Source: Auanema rhodensis (Eukaryota > Nematoda > Chromadorea > Rhabditida > Rhabditidae). From it: a stretch of DNA of 64,000 bases. The translations under genes and the position numbers were made by a program. The DNA lies in assembly GCA_964057225.1 (NCBI GenBank), contig OZ059899.1, positions 124,001-188,000 of the forward strand, given 5' to 3'. How positions within the stretch are numbered: the first letter of the stretch is position 1; each line of letters starts with the position of its first letter. Under the pieces are notes generated by a model. That model did no database searches. It saw only the letters and a list, made by a program, of their open reading frames with translations, and was not told the origin of the DNA. Shown here one piece after another: positions 51,731 through 64,000 of the stretch.

Positions 51731-54721
51731 ATGAACCAATATCAATAAAAATTTGTTTTTAGACTAATATGGACATGGGGAATCTAATTTTGAAAACCGC
51801 ATCTCTTTATCTTTTACGTGAAGCGAGTTACATACCAAGTGCACATCACGTGTACATTTAATTAGCATAAATTAAAGTTCACGTAAATTTCAAAGTCATG
51901 GTTACCATGCACCAAATCAATAAAAATTTGTTTTTAGACTAATATGGACATGGGGAATCTAATTTTGAAAACCGCATCTCTTTAACTTTTACGTGAAGCG
52001 AGTTACATACCAAGTGCACATCACGTGTACATTTAATTAGCATAAATTAAAGTTCACGTAAATTTCAAAGTCATGGTTACCATGCACCAATATCAATAAA
52101 AATTTGTTTTTAGACTAATATGGACATGGGGAATCTAATTTTGAAAACCGCATCTCTTTATCTTTCACGTGAAGCGAGTTACATACCAAGTGCACATCAC
52201 GTGTACATTTAATTAGCATAAATTAAAGTTCACGTAAATTTCAAAGTCATGGTTACCATGCACCAATATCAATAAAAATTTGTGTTTAGACTAATATGGA
52301 CATGAGGAATCTAATTTTGAAAACCGCATCTCTTTATCTTTCACGTGAAGCGAGTTACATACCAAGTGCACATCACGTGTACATTTAATTAGCATAAATT
52401 AAAGTTCACGTAAATTTCAAAGTCATGGTTACCATGCACCAATATCAATAAAAATTTGTTTTTAGACTAATATGGGAATGAGGAATCTAATTTTGAAAAC
52501 CGCATCTCTTTATCTTTCACGTGAAGCGAGTTACATACCAAGTGCACATCACGTGTACATTTAATTAGCATAAATTAAAGTTCACGTAAATTTCAAAGTC
52601 GTGGTTACCATGCACCAATATCAATAAAAATTCGTTTTTAGACTAATATGGACATGGGGAATCTAATTTTGAAAACCGCATCTCTTTATCTTTCACGTGA
52701 AGCGAGTTACATACCAAGTACACATCACGTGTACATTTAATTAGCATAAATTAAAGTTCAAGTAAATTTCAAAGTCATGGTTACCATGAACCAATATCAA
52801 TAAAAATTTGTTTTTAGACTAATATGGACATGGGGAATCTAATTTTGAAAACCGCATCTCTTTATCTTTCACGTGAAGCGAGTTACATACCAAGTGCACA
52901 TCACGTGTACATTTAATTAGCATAAATTAAAGTTCACGTAAATTTCAAAGTCATGGTTACCATGCACCAATATCAATAAAAATTTGTTTTTAGACTAATA
53001 TGGACATGGGGAATCTAATTTTGAAAACCGCATCTCTTTATCTTTCACGTGAAGCGAGTTACATACCAAGTGCACATCACGTGTACATTTAATTAGCATA
53101 AATTAAAGTTCACGTAAATTTCAAAGTCATGGTTACCATGCACCAATATCAATAAAAATTTGTTTTTAGACTAATATGGACATGGGGGATCTAATTTTGA
53201 AAACCGCATCTCTTTATCTTTCACGTGAAGCGAGTTACATACCAAGTGCACATCACGTGTACATTTAATTAGCATAAATTAAAGTTCACGTAAATTTCAA
53301 AGTCATGGTTACCATGAAGCAATATCAATAAAAATTTGTTTTTAGACTAATATGGACATGGGGAATCTAATTTTGAAAACCGAATCTCTTTATCTTTCAC
53401 GTGAAGCGAGTTACATACCAAGTGCACATCACGTGTACATTTAATTAGCATAAATTAAAGTTCAAGTAAATTTCAAAGTCATGGTTACCATGAACCAATA
53501 TCAATAAAAATTTGTTTTTAGACTAATATGGACATGGGGAATCTAATTTTGAAAACCGCATCTCTTCATCTTTCACGTGAAGCGAGTTACATACCAAGTG
53601 CACATCACGTGTACATTTAATTAGCATAAATTAAAGTTCACGTAAATTTCAAAGTCATGGTTACCATGCACCAATATCAATAAAAATTTGTTTTTAGACT
53701 AATATGGACATGGGGAATCTAATTTTGAAAACCGCATCTCTTTATCTTTCACGTTAAGCGAGTTACATACCAAGTGCACATCACGTGTACATTTAATTAG
53801 CATAAATTAAAGTTCACGTAAATTTCAAAGTCATGGTTACCATGCACCAATATCAATAAAAATTTGTTTTTAGACTAATATGGACATGGGGAATCTAATT
53901 TTGAAAACCGCATCTCTTTATCTTTCACGTGAAGCGAGTTACATACCAAGTGCACATCACGTGTACATTTAATTAGCATAAATTAAAGTTCACGTAAATT
54001 TCAAAGTCATGGTTACCATGCACCAATATCAATAAAAATTTGTTTTTAGACTAACATGGGAATGAGGAATCTAATTTTGAAAACCGCATCTCTTTATCTT
54101 TCACGTGAAGCGAGTTACATACCAAGTGCACATCACGTGTACATTTAATTAGCATAAATTAAAGTTCACGTAAATTTCAAAGTCATGGTTACCATGAAGC
54201 AATATCAATAAAAATTTGTTTTTAGACTAATATGGACATGGGGAATCTAATTTTGAAAACAGCATCTCTTTATCTTTCACGTGAAGCGAATTACATACCA
54301 AGTGCACATCACGTGTACATTTAATTAGCATAAATTAAAGTTCACGTAAATTTCAAAGTCATGGTTACCATGAACCAATATCAATAAAAATTTGTTTTTA
54401 GACTAATATGGACATGGGGAATCTAATTTTGAAAACCGCATCTCTTTATCTTTCACGTGAAGCGAGTTACATACCAAGTGCACATCACGTGTACATTTAA
54501 TTAGCATAAATTAAAGTTCACGTAAATTTCAAAGTCATGGTTACCATGCACCAATATCAATAAAAATTTGTGTTTAGACTAATATGGACATGAGGAATCT
54601 AATTTTGAAAACCGCATCTCTTTATCTTTCACGTGAAGCGAGTTACATACCAAGTGCACATCACGTGTACATTTAATTAGCATAAATTAAAGTTCACGTA
54701 AATTTCAAAGTCATGGTTACC
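51731..54721. repeat. 17-monomer tandem duplication, copy 2 (M295-M311)
   Basis: Adjacent partner of 48740-51730. Its last unit, M311, is also the first unit of the second 41-monomer block, so the duplication join and the start of the copied block share a GTGTTTAGAC monomer. A degenerate third appearance of the inner series is at M357-M363, lacking one consensus unit and the AAGTACAC change. Confidence 0.88.
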
Positions 54722-57700
54722 ATGAAGCAATATCAATAAAAATTTGTTTTTAGACTAATATGGACATGGGGAATCTAATTTTGAAAACAGCATCTCTTTA
54801 TCTTTCACGTGAAGCGAATTACATACCAAGTGCACATCACGTGTACATTTAATTAGCATAAATTAAAGTTCACGTAAATTTCAAAGTCATGGTTACCATG
54901 AACCAATATCAATAAAAATTTGTTTTTAGACTAATATGGACATGGGGAATCTAATTTTGAAAACCGCATCTCTTTATCTTTCACGTGAAGCGAGTTACAT
55001 ACCAAGTGCACATCACGTGTACATTTAATTAGCATAAATTAAAGTTCACGTAAATTTCAAAGTCATGGTTACCATGCACCAATATCAATAAAAATTTGTG
55101 TTTAGACTAATATGGACATGAGGAATCTAATTTTGAAAACCGCATCTCTTTATCTTTCACGTGAAGCGAGTTACATACCAAGTGCACATCACGTGTACAT
55201 TTAATTAGCATAAATTAAAGTTCACGTAAATTTCAAAGTCGTGGTTACCATGCACCAATATCAATAAAAATTCGTTTTTAGACTAATATGGACATGGGGA
55301 ATCTAATTTTGAAAACCGCATCTCTTTATCTTTCACGTGAAGCGAGTTACATACCAAGTGCACATCACGTGTACATTTAATTAGCATAAATTAAAGTTCA
55401 CGTAAATTTCAAAGTCATGGTTACCATGCACCAATATCAATAAAAATTTGTTTTTAGACTAATATGGGAATGAGGAATCTAATTTTGAAAACCGCATCTC
55501 TTTATCTTTCACGTGAAGCGAGTTACATACCAAGTGCACATCACGTGTACATTTAATTAGCATAAATTAAAGTTCACGTAAATTTCAAAGTCGTGGTTAC
55601 CATGCACCAATATCAATAAAAATTCGTTTTTAGACTAATATGGACATGGGGAATCTAATTTTGAAAACCGCATCTCTTTATCTTTCACGTGAAGCGAGTT
55701 ACATACCAAGTGCACATCACGTGTACATTTAATTAGCATAAATTAAAGTTCAAGTAAATTTCAAAGTCATGGTTACCATGAACCAATATCAATAAAAATT
55801 TGTTTTAAGACTAATATGGACATGGGGAATCTAATTTTGAAAACCGCATCTCTTTATCTTTCACGTGAAGCGAGTTACATACCAAGTGCACATCACGTGT
55901 ACATTTAATTAGCATAAATTAAAGTTCACGTAAATTTCAAAGTCATGGTTACCATGCACCAATATCAATAAAAATTTGTTTTTAGACTAATATGGACATG
56001 GGGGATCTAATTTTGAGAACCGCATCTCTTTATCTTTCACGTGAAGCGAGTTACATACCAAGTGCACATCACGTGTACATTTAATTAGCATAAATTAAAG
56101 TTCACGTAAATTTCAAAGTCATGGTTACCATGAAGCAATATCAATAAAAATTTGTTTTTGGACTAATATGGACATGGGGAATCTAATTTTAAAACCGAAT
56201 CTCTTTATCTTTCACGTGAAGCGAGTTACATACCAAGTGCACATCACGTGTACATTTAATTAGCATAAATTAAAGTTCAAGTAAATTTCAAAGTCATGGT
56301 TACCATGAACCAATATCAATAAAAATTTGTTTTTAGACTAATATGGACATGGGGAATCTAATTTTGAAAACCGCATCTCTTCATCTTTCACGTGAAGCGA
56401 GTTACATACCAAGTGCACATCACGTGTACATTTAATTAGCATAAATTAAAGTTCACGTAAATTTCAAAGTCATGGTTACCATGCACCAATATCAATAAAA
56501 ATTTGTTTTTAGACTAATATGGACATGGGGAATCTAATTTTGAAAACCGCATCTCTTTATCTTTCACGTTAAGCGAGTTACATACCAAGTGCACATCACG
56601 TGTACATTTAATTAGCATAAATTAAAGTTCACGTAAATTTCAAAGTCATGGTTACCATGCACCAATATCAATAAAAATTTGTTTTTAGACTAATATGGAC
56701 ATGGGGAATCTAATTTTGAAAACCGCATCTCTTTATCTTTCACGTGAAGCGAGTTACATACTAAGTGCACATCACGTGTACATTTAATTAGCATAAATTA
56801 AAGTTCACGTAAATTTCAAAGTCATGGTTACCATGAACCAATATCAATAAAAATTTGTTTTTAGACTAATATGGACATGGGGAATCTAATTTTGAAAACC
56901 GCATCTCTTTATCTTTTACGTGAAGCGAGTTACATACCAAGTGCACATCACGTGTACATTTAATTAGCATAAATTAAAGTTCACGTAAATTTCAAAGTCA
57001 TGGTTACCATGCACCAAATCAATAAAAATTTGTTTTTAGACTAATATGGACATGGGGAATCTAATTTTGAAAACCGCATCTCTTTATCTTTTACGTGAAG
57101 CGAGTTACATACCAAGTGCACATCACGTGTACATTTAATTAGCATAAATTAAAGTTCACGTAAATTTCAAAGTCATGGTTACCATGCACCAATATCAATA
57201 AAAATTTGTTTTTAGACTAATATGGACATGGGGAATCTAATTTTGAAAACCGCATCTCTTTATCTTTCACGTGAAGCGAGTTACATACCAAGTGCACATC
57301 ACGTGTACATTTAATTAGCATAAATTGAAGTTCACGTAAATTTCAAAGTCATGGTTACCATGAACCAATATCAATAAAAATTTGTTTTTAGACTAATATG
57401 GACATGGGGAATCTAATTTTGAAAACCGCATCTCTTTATCTTTCACGTGAAGCGAGTTACATACCAAGTGCACATCACGTGTACATTTAATTAGCATAAA
57501 TTAAAGTTCAAGTAAATTTCAAAGTCATGGTTACCATGCACCAATATCAATAAAAATTTGTTTTTAGACTAATATGGACATGGGGAATCTAATTTTGAAA
57601 ACCGCATCTCTTTATCTTTCACGTGAAGCGAGTTACATACCAAGTGCACATCACGTGTACATTTAATTAGCATAAATTGAAGTTCACGTAAATTTCAAAG

Positions 57701-60700
57701 TCATGGTTACCATAAACCAATATCAATAAAAATTTGTTTTTAGACTAATATGGACATGGGGAATCTAATTTTGAAAACCGCATCTCTTTATCTTTCACGT
57801 GAAGCGAGTTACATACCAAGTGCACATCACGTGTACATTTAATTAGCATAAATTAAAGTTCACGTAAATTTCAAAGTCATGGTTACCATGAACCAATATC
57901 AATAAAAATTTGTTTTTAGACTAATATGGACATGGGGAATCTAATTTTGAAAACCGCATCTCTTTATCTTTCACGTGAAGCGAGTTACATACCAAGTGCA
58001 CATCACGTGTACATTTAATTAGCATAAATTAAAGTTCACGTAAATTTCAAAGTCATGGTTACCATGCACTAATATCAATAAAAATTTGTGTTTAGACTAA
58101 TATGGACATGAGGAATCTAATTTTGAAAACCGCATCTCTTTATCTTTCACGTGAAGCGAGTTACATACCAAGTGCACATCACGTGTACATTTAATTAGCA
58201 TAAATTAAAGTTCACGTAAATTTCAAAGTCATGGTTACCATGCACCAATATCAATAAAAATTTGTTTTTAGACTAATATGGGAATGAGGAATCTAATTTT
58301 GAAAACCGCATCTCTTTATCTTTCACGTGAAGCGAGTTACATACCAAGTGCACATCACGTGTACATTTAATTAGCATAAATTAAAGTTCACGTAAATTTC
58401 AAAGTCATGGTTACCATGCACCAATATCAATAAAAATTTGTTTTTAGACTAATATGGACATGGGGAATCTAATTTTGAAAACCGCATCTCTTTATCTTTC
58501 ACGTGAAGCGAGTTACATACCAAGTGCACATCACGTGTACATTTAATTAGCATAAATTGAAGTTCACGTAAATTTCAAAGTCATGGTTACCATGAACCAA
58601 TATCAATAAAAATTTGTTTTTAGACTAATATGGACATGGGGAATCTAATTTTGAAAACCGCATCTCTTTATCTTTCACGTGAAGCGAGTTACATACCAAG
58701 TGCACATCACGTGTACATTTAATTAGCATAAATTAAAGTTCACGTAAATTTCAAAGTCATGGTTACCATGAACCAATATCAATAAAAATTTGTTTTTAGA
58801 CTAATATGGACATGGGGAATCTAATTTTGAAAACCGCATCTCTTTATCTTTCACGTGAAGCGAGTTACATACCAAGTGCACATCACGTGTACATTTAATT
58901 AGCATAAATTAAAGTTCACGTAAATTTCAAAGTCATGGTTACCATGCACTAATATCAATAAAAATTTGTGTTTAGACTAATATGGACATGAGGAATCTAA
59001 TTTTGAAAACCGCATCTCTTTATCTTTCACGTGAAGCGAGTTACATACCAAGTGCACATCACGTGTACATTTAATTAGCATAAATTAAAGTTCACGTAAA
59101 TTTCAAAGTCATGGTTACCATGCACCAATATCAATAAAAATTTGTTTTTAGACTAATATGGGAATGAGGAATCTAATTTTGAAAACCGCATCTCTTTATC
59201 TTTCACGTGAAGCGAGTTACATACCAAGTGCACATCACGTGTACATTTAATTAGCATAAATTAAAGTTCACGTAAATTTCAAAGTCATGGTTACCATGCA
59301 CCAATATCAATAAAAATTTGTTTTCAGACTAATATGGACATGGGGAATCTAATTTTGAAAACCGCATCTCTTTATCTTTCACGTGAAGCGAGTTACATAC
59401 CAAGTGCACATCACGTGTACATTTAATTAGCATAAATTAAAGTTCACGTAAATTTCAAAGTCATGGTTACCATGCACCAATATCAATAAAAATTTGTTTT
59501 TAGACTAATATGGGAATGAGGAATCTAATTTTGAAAACCGCATCTCTTTATCTTTCACGTGAAGCGAGTTACATACCAAGTGCACATCACGTGTACATTT
59601 AATTAGCATAAATTAAAGTTCACGTAAATTTTAAAGTCGTGGTTACCATGCACCAATATCAATAAAAATTCGTTTTTAGACTAATATGGACATGGGGAAT
59701 CTAATTTTGAAAACCGCATCTCTTTATCTTTCACGTGAAGCGAGTTACATACCAAGTGCACATCACGTGTACATTTAATTAGCATAAATTAAAGTTCAAG
59801 TAAATTTCAAAGTCATGGTTACCATGAACCAATATCAATAAAAATTTGTTTTAAGACTAATATGGACATGGGGAATCTAATTTTGAAAACCGCATCTCTT
59901 TATCTTTCACGTGAAGCGAGTTACATACCAAGTGCACATCACGTGTACATTTAATTAGCATAAATTAAAGTTCACGTAAATTTCAAAGTCATGGTTACCA
60001 TGCACCAATATCAATAAAAATTTGTGTTTAGACTAATATGGACATGGGGAATCTAATTTTGAAAACCGCATCTCTTTATCTTTCACGTGAAGCGAGTTAC
60101 ATACCAAGTGCACATCACGTGTACATTTAATTAGCATAAATTAAAGTTCACGTAAATTTCAAAGTCGTGGTTACCATGCACCAATATCAATAAAAATTCG
60201 TTTTTAGACTAATATGGACATGGGGAATCTAATTTTGAAAACCGCATCTCTTTATCTTTCACGTGAAGCGAGTTACATACCAAGTGCACATCACGTGTAC
60301 ATTTAATTAGCATAAATTAAAGTTCAAGTAAATTTCAAAGTCATGGTTACCATGCACCAATATCAATAAAAATTTGTTTTTAGACTAATATGGACATGGG
60401 GGATCTAATTTTGAAAACCGCATCTCTTTATCTTTCACGTGAAGCGAGTTACATACCAAGTGCACATCACGTGTACATTTAATTAGCATAAATTAAAGTT
60501 CACGTAAATTTCAAAGTCATGGTTACCATGCACTAATATCAATAAAAATTTGTTTTTAGACTAATATGGACATGGGGAATCTAATTTTGAAAACCGCATC
60601 TCTTTATCTTTCACGTGAAGCGAGTTACATACCAAGTGCACATCACGTGTACATTTAATTAGCATAAATTAAAGTTCACGTAAATTTCAAAGTCATGGTT

Positions 60701-61757
60701 ACCATGCACCAAATCAATAAAAATTTGTTTTTAGACTAATATGGACATGGGGAATCTAATTTTGAAAACCGCATCTCTTTATCTTTTACGTGAAGCGAGT
60801 TACATACCAAGTGCACATCACGTGTACATTTAATTAGCATAAATTAAAGTTCACGTAAATTTCAAAGTCATGGTTACCATGCACCAATATCAATAAAAAT
60901 TTGTTTTTAGACTAATATGGACATGGGGAATCTAATTTTGAAAACCGCATCTCTTTATCTTTCACGTGAAGCGAGTTACATACCAAGTGCACATCACGTG
61001 TACATTTAATTAGCATAAATTAAAGTTCAAGTAAATTTCAAAGTCATGGTTACCATGCACCAATATCAATAAAAATTTGTTTTTAGACTAATATGGACAT
61101 GGGGGATCTAATTTTGAAAACCGCATCTCTTTATCTTTCACGTGAAGCGAGTTACATACCAAGTGCACATCACGTGTACATTTAATTAGCATAAATTAAA
61201 GTTCACGTAAATTTCAAAGTCATGGTTACCATGCACCAATATCAATAAAAATTTGTTTTTAGACTAATATGGACATGGGGAATCTAATTTTGAAAACCGC
61301 ATCTCTTTATCTTTCACGTGAAGCGAGTTACATACTAAGTGCACATCACGTGTACATTTAATTAGCATAAATTAAAGTTCACGTAAATTTCAAAGTCATG
61401 GTTACCATGAACCAATATCAATAAAAATTTGTTTTTAGACTAATATGGACATGGGGAATCTAATTTTGAAAACCGCATCTCTTTATCTTTTACGTGAAGC
61501 GAGTTACATACCAAGTGCACATCACGTGTACATTTAATTAGCATAAATTAAAGTTCACGTAAATTTCAAAGTCATGGTTACCATGCACCAAATCAATAAA
61601 AATTTGTTTTTAGACTAATATGGACATGGGGAATCTAATTTTGAAAACCGCATCTCTTTATCTTTTACGTGAAGCGAGTTACATACCAAGTGCACATCAC
61701 GTGTACATTTAATTAGCATAAATTAAAGTTCACGTAAATTTCAAAGTCATGGTTACC
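54546..61757. repeat. 41-monomer block, copy 2 (M311-M351), 7,212 bp
   Basis: Partner of 41879-49090. It opens with copy 3 of the 15-monomer series (54546-57183), holds the copied five-monomer tandem pair (57536-58415 and 58416-59295), and closes with the CATACTAAG, T85 and type D units (M349-M351). M352 carries A144G where M280 is consensus, so the match stops at 61757. M345 (60528-60703) is a replaced unit within an otherwise faithful copy. Confidence 0.85.
60528..60703. repeat. Substituted monomer M345 in a copied block
   Basis: It has CACTAATATC and the ordinary CTTTCACGTG, whereas its counterpart M273 has ATGAACC and CTTTTACGTG. CACTAAT is otherwise linked to GTGTTTAGAC (M259, M264, M331, M336), which this unit lacks. 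The change at positions 4, 7 and 85 together fits a patchwork conversion better than three separate mutations. It also makes M345/M346 the only type D pair in the right zone in which the first member lacks T85. Confidence 0.55.
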
Positions 61758-64000
61758 ATGCACCAATATCAATAAAAATTTGTTTTTAGACTAATATGGA
61801 CATGGGGAATCTAATTTTGAAAACCGCATCTCTTTATCTTTCACGTGAAGCGAGTTACATACCAAGTGCACATCACGTGTACATTTAATTAGCATAAATT
61901 GAAGTTCACGTAAATTTCAAAGTCATGGTTACCATGAACCAATATCAATAAAAATTTGTTTTTAGACTAATATGGACATGGGGAATCTAATTTTGAAAAC
62001 CGCATCTCTTTATCTTTCACGTGAAGCGAGTTACATACCAAGTGCACATCACGTGTACATTTAATTAGCATAAATTAAAGTTCAAGTAAATTTCAAAGTC
62101 ATGGTTACCATGCACCAATATCAATAAAAATTTGTTTTTAGACTAATATGGACATGGGGAATCTAATTTTGAAAACCGCATCTCTTTATCTTTCACGTGA
62201 AGCGAGTTACATACCAAGTGCACATCACGTGTACATTTAATTAGCATAAATTGAAGTTCACGTAAATTTCAAAGTCATGGTTACCATGAACCAATATCAA
62301 TAAAAATTTGTTTTTAGACTAATATGGACATGGGGAATCTAATTTTGAAAACCGCATCTCTTTATCTTTCACGTGAAGCGAGTTACATACCAAGTGCACA
62401 TCACGTGTACATTTAATTAGCATAAATTAAAGTTCACGTAAATTTCAAAGTCATGGTTACCATGAACCAATATCAATAAAAATTTGTTTTTAGACTAATA
62501 TGGACATGGGGAATCTAATTTTGAAAACCGCATCTCTTTATCTTTCACGTGAAGCGAGTTACATACCAAGTGCACATCACGTGTACATTTAATTAGCATA
62601 AATTAAAGTTCACGTAAATTTCAAAGTCATGGTTACCATGCACCAATATCAATAAAAATTTGTGTTTAGACTAATATGGACATGAGAAATCTAATTTTGA
62701 AAACCGCATCTCTTTATCTTTCACGTGAAGCGAGTTACATACCAAGTGCACATCACGTGTACATTTAATTAGCATAAATTAAAGTTCACGTAAATTTCAA
62801 AGTCATGGTTACCATGCACCAATATCAATAAAAATTTGTTTTTAGACTAATATGGGAATGAGGAATCTAATTTTGAAAACCGCATCTCTTTATCTTTCAC
62901 GTGAAGCGAGTTACATACCAAGTGCACATCACGTGTACATTTAATTAGCATAAATTAAAGTTCACGTAAATTTCAAAGTCGTGGTTACCATGCACCAATA
63001 TCAATAAAAATTCGTTTTTAGACTAATATGGACATGGGGAATCTAATTTTGAAAACCGCATCTCTTTATCTTTCACGTGAAGCGAGTTACATACCAAGTG
63101 CACATCACGTGTACATTTAATTAGCATAAATTAAAGTTCAAGTAAATTTCAAAGTCATGGTTACCATGAACCAATATCAATAAAAATTTGTTTTTAGACT
63201 AATATGGACATGGGGAATCTAATTTTGAAAACCGCATCTCTTTATCTTTCACGTGAAGCGAGTTACATACCAAGTGCACATCACGTGTACATTTAATTAG
63301 CATAAATTAAAGTTCACGTAAATTTCAAAGTCATGGTTACCATGCACCAATATCAATAAAAATTTGTTTTTAGACTAATATGGACATGGGGGATCTAATT
63401 TTGAAAACCGCATCTCTTTATCTTTCACGTGAAGCGAGTTACATACCAAGTGCACATCACGTGTACATTTAATTAGCATAAATTAAAGTTCACGTAAATT
63501 TCAAAGTCATGGTTACCATGAAGCAATATCAATAAAAATTTGTTTTTAGACTAATATGGACATGGGGAATCTAATTTTGAAAACCGCATCTCTTTATCTT
63601 TCACGTGAAGCGAGTTACATACCAAGTGCACATCACGTGTACATTTAATTAGCATAAATTAAAGTTCAAGTAAATTTCAAAGTCATGGTTACCATGAACC
63701 AATATCAATAAAAATTTGTTTTTAGACTAATATGGACATGGGGAATCTAATTTTGAAAACCGCATCTCTTCATCTTTCACGTGAAGCGAGTTACATACCA
63801 AGTGCACATCACGTGTACATTTAATTAGCATAAATTAAAGTTCACGTAAATTTCAAAGTCATGGTTACCATGCACCAATATCAATAAAAATTTGTTTTTA
63901 GACTAATATGGACATGTGGAATCTAATTTTGAAAACCGCATCTCTTTATCTTTCACGTGAAGCGAGTTACATACCAAGTGCACATCACGTGTACATTTAA
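61758..64000. repeat. Right-end segment M352-M364
   Basis: M352-M356 (A144G; A4+A152; A144G; A4; A4) resemble M254-M258 and M326-M330, but without the ATAAACC change at M355. M357 joins GTGTTTAGAC to GAGAAATC, a new combination. M358-M363 follow the M282-M288 order with one consensus unit missing between M360 and M361, and without AAGTACAC and CCGAATC. The last unit, M364 (63870 onward), has a private CATGTGGAATC change and is cut at monomer position 131 by the window end. The array clearly continues. Confidence 0.8.

Larger units (their letters stand above)
1..64000. repeat. Satellite DNA array, 176-bp monomer, about 363.7 copies
   Basis: The whole window is a head-to-tail tandem array. ATG[C/A]A-type monomer starts occur at 1, 177, 353, 529, 705 and so on to 63870, always 176 bp apart except after 19 monomers of 175 bp. 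363 x 176 minus 19 gives exactly 63869, so the phase is accounted for without any insertion. All units are in one orientation. The consensus has about 57 G+C in 176 (32%). Most units differ from it at zero to three positions. Both window edges lie inside the array. Known biology: megabase arrays of 150-180-bp AT-rich monomers commonly underlie centromeres or pericentric heterochromatin in plants and animals. That role is inferred here, and I do not recognise the satellite family. No gene, RNA gene or mobile element interrupts it, so every stretch longer than 300 bases in the window consists of this repeat. Confidence 0.98.

Noticed and set aside
1-64000. CRISPR array (regular direct repeats)
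   Set aside because: There are no unique spacers. The whole 176-bp unit repeats, which is satellite structure and not repeat-spacer structure.
1-64000. Yeast-type point centromere because of the CDEI-like octamer
   Set aside because: There is no CDEIII element and no single 80-90-bp AT-rich CDEII between such elements. A 64-kb tandem array is a regional, satellite type of structure.
1-64000. Assignment to a named satellite such as CEN180, CentBr, alpha satellite or a cucumber 177-bp type
   Set aside because: Length is similar but the sequence does not match what I can recall of these. Without a database search a name would be a guess.
1-64000. Telomeric or rDNA spacer repeat
   Set aside because: There are no short G-rich telomere motifs in tandem and no rRNA gene or promoter-like sequence between the repeats.

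Overview
The window is one uninterrupted satellite DNA array. From base 1 to base 64000 it holds 363 complete head-to-tail copies, plus a final 131-base partial copy, of one AT-rich monomer. The monomer is 176 bp in 344 copies and 175 bp in 19. All copies lie in the same orientation. There is no spacer, inversion, transposon or unique sequence, and neither end of the array is in view. The consensus monomer, taken to start at the ATGCACC motif, is about 32% G+C. Most copies differ from it by zero to three substitutions. I see no protein-coding gene, rRNA, tRNA, CRISPR array, terminator or origin that can be supported.

An array of this length, with a nucleosome-sized monomer and very low divergence, is typical of centromeric or pericentromeric satellite in a eukaryote. 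Many plants and some animals have monomers of 150 to 180 bp. I do not recognise the family. It does not resemble what I know of Arabidopsis CEN180, Brassica CentBr or primate alpha satellite, and I see no CENP-B box. The host species cannot be named from this sequence, and the centromere assignment is inference.

The informative layer is the pattern of diagnostic variants. They show large copied blocks and three zones. Left zone, 1 to about 23.9 kb: marked by A113T, C119A, C81G, A64T and a 1-bp deletion near position 10. A 39-monomer block (2816-9677) recurs almost unchanged 12,317 bp downstream (15133-21994), and a 25-monomer block (6335-10733) recurs 5,103 bp downstream. Transition zone, about 23.9 to 34 kb: left markers fade, right markers appear, and shorter repeats of 6 to 14 monomers occur. 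Right zone, about 34 to 64 kb: marked by T27G with G48A, the GGGAATGAGG motif, T24C, C85T with the 1-bp deletion, and A144G. It holds a 15-monomer block in three copies, an adjacent 17-monomer tandem duplication (48740-51730 and 51731-54721), a 41-monomer block copied 12,667 bp downstream (41879-49090 to 54546-61757), and a 5-monomer tandem duplication.

Several monomers at block edges are hybrids that carry the 5' markers of one class and the 3' markers of another. This fits unequal exchange or conversion between in-register monomers. Each monomer also carries several short palindromes: a hairpin-capable A/T arm pair, two CACGTG motifs, GTGCAC, TGTACA, and CATGGT-T-ACCATG across the monomer junction. 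Two of the commonest class variants, C85T and G90T, strike opposite ends of the same CACGTG palindrome. All variant calls were made by eye, so small miscounts are possible, and the near-identical blocks depend on the assembly being correct. Monomer positions are quoted in consensus coordinates 1-176, and monomers are numbered M1 (base 1) to M364 (base 63870).
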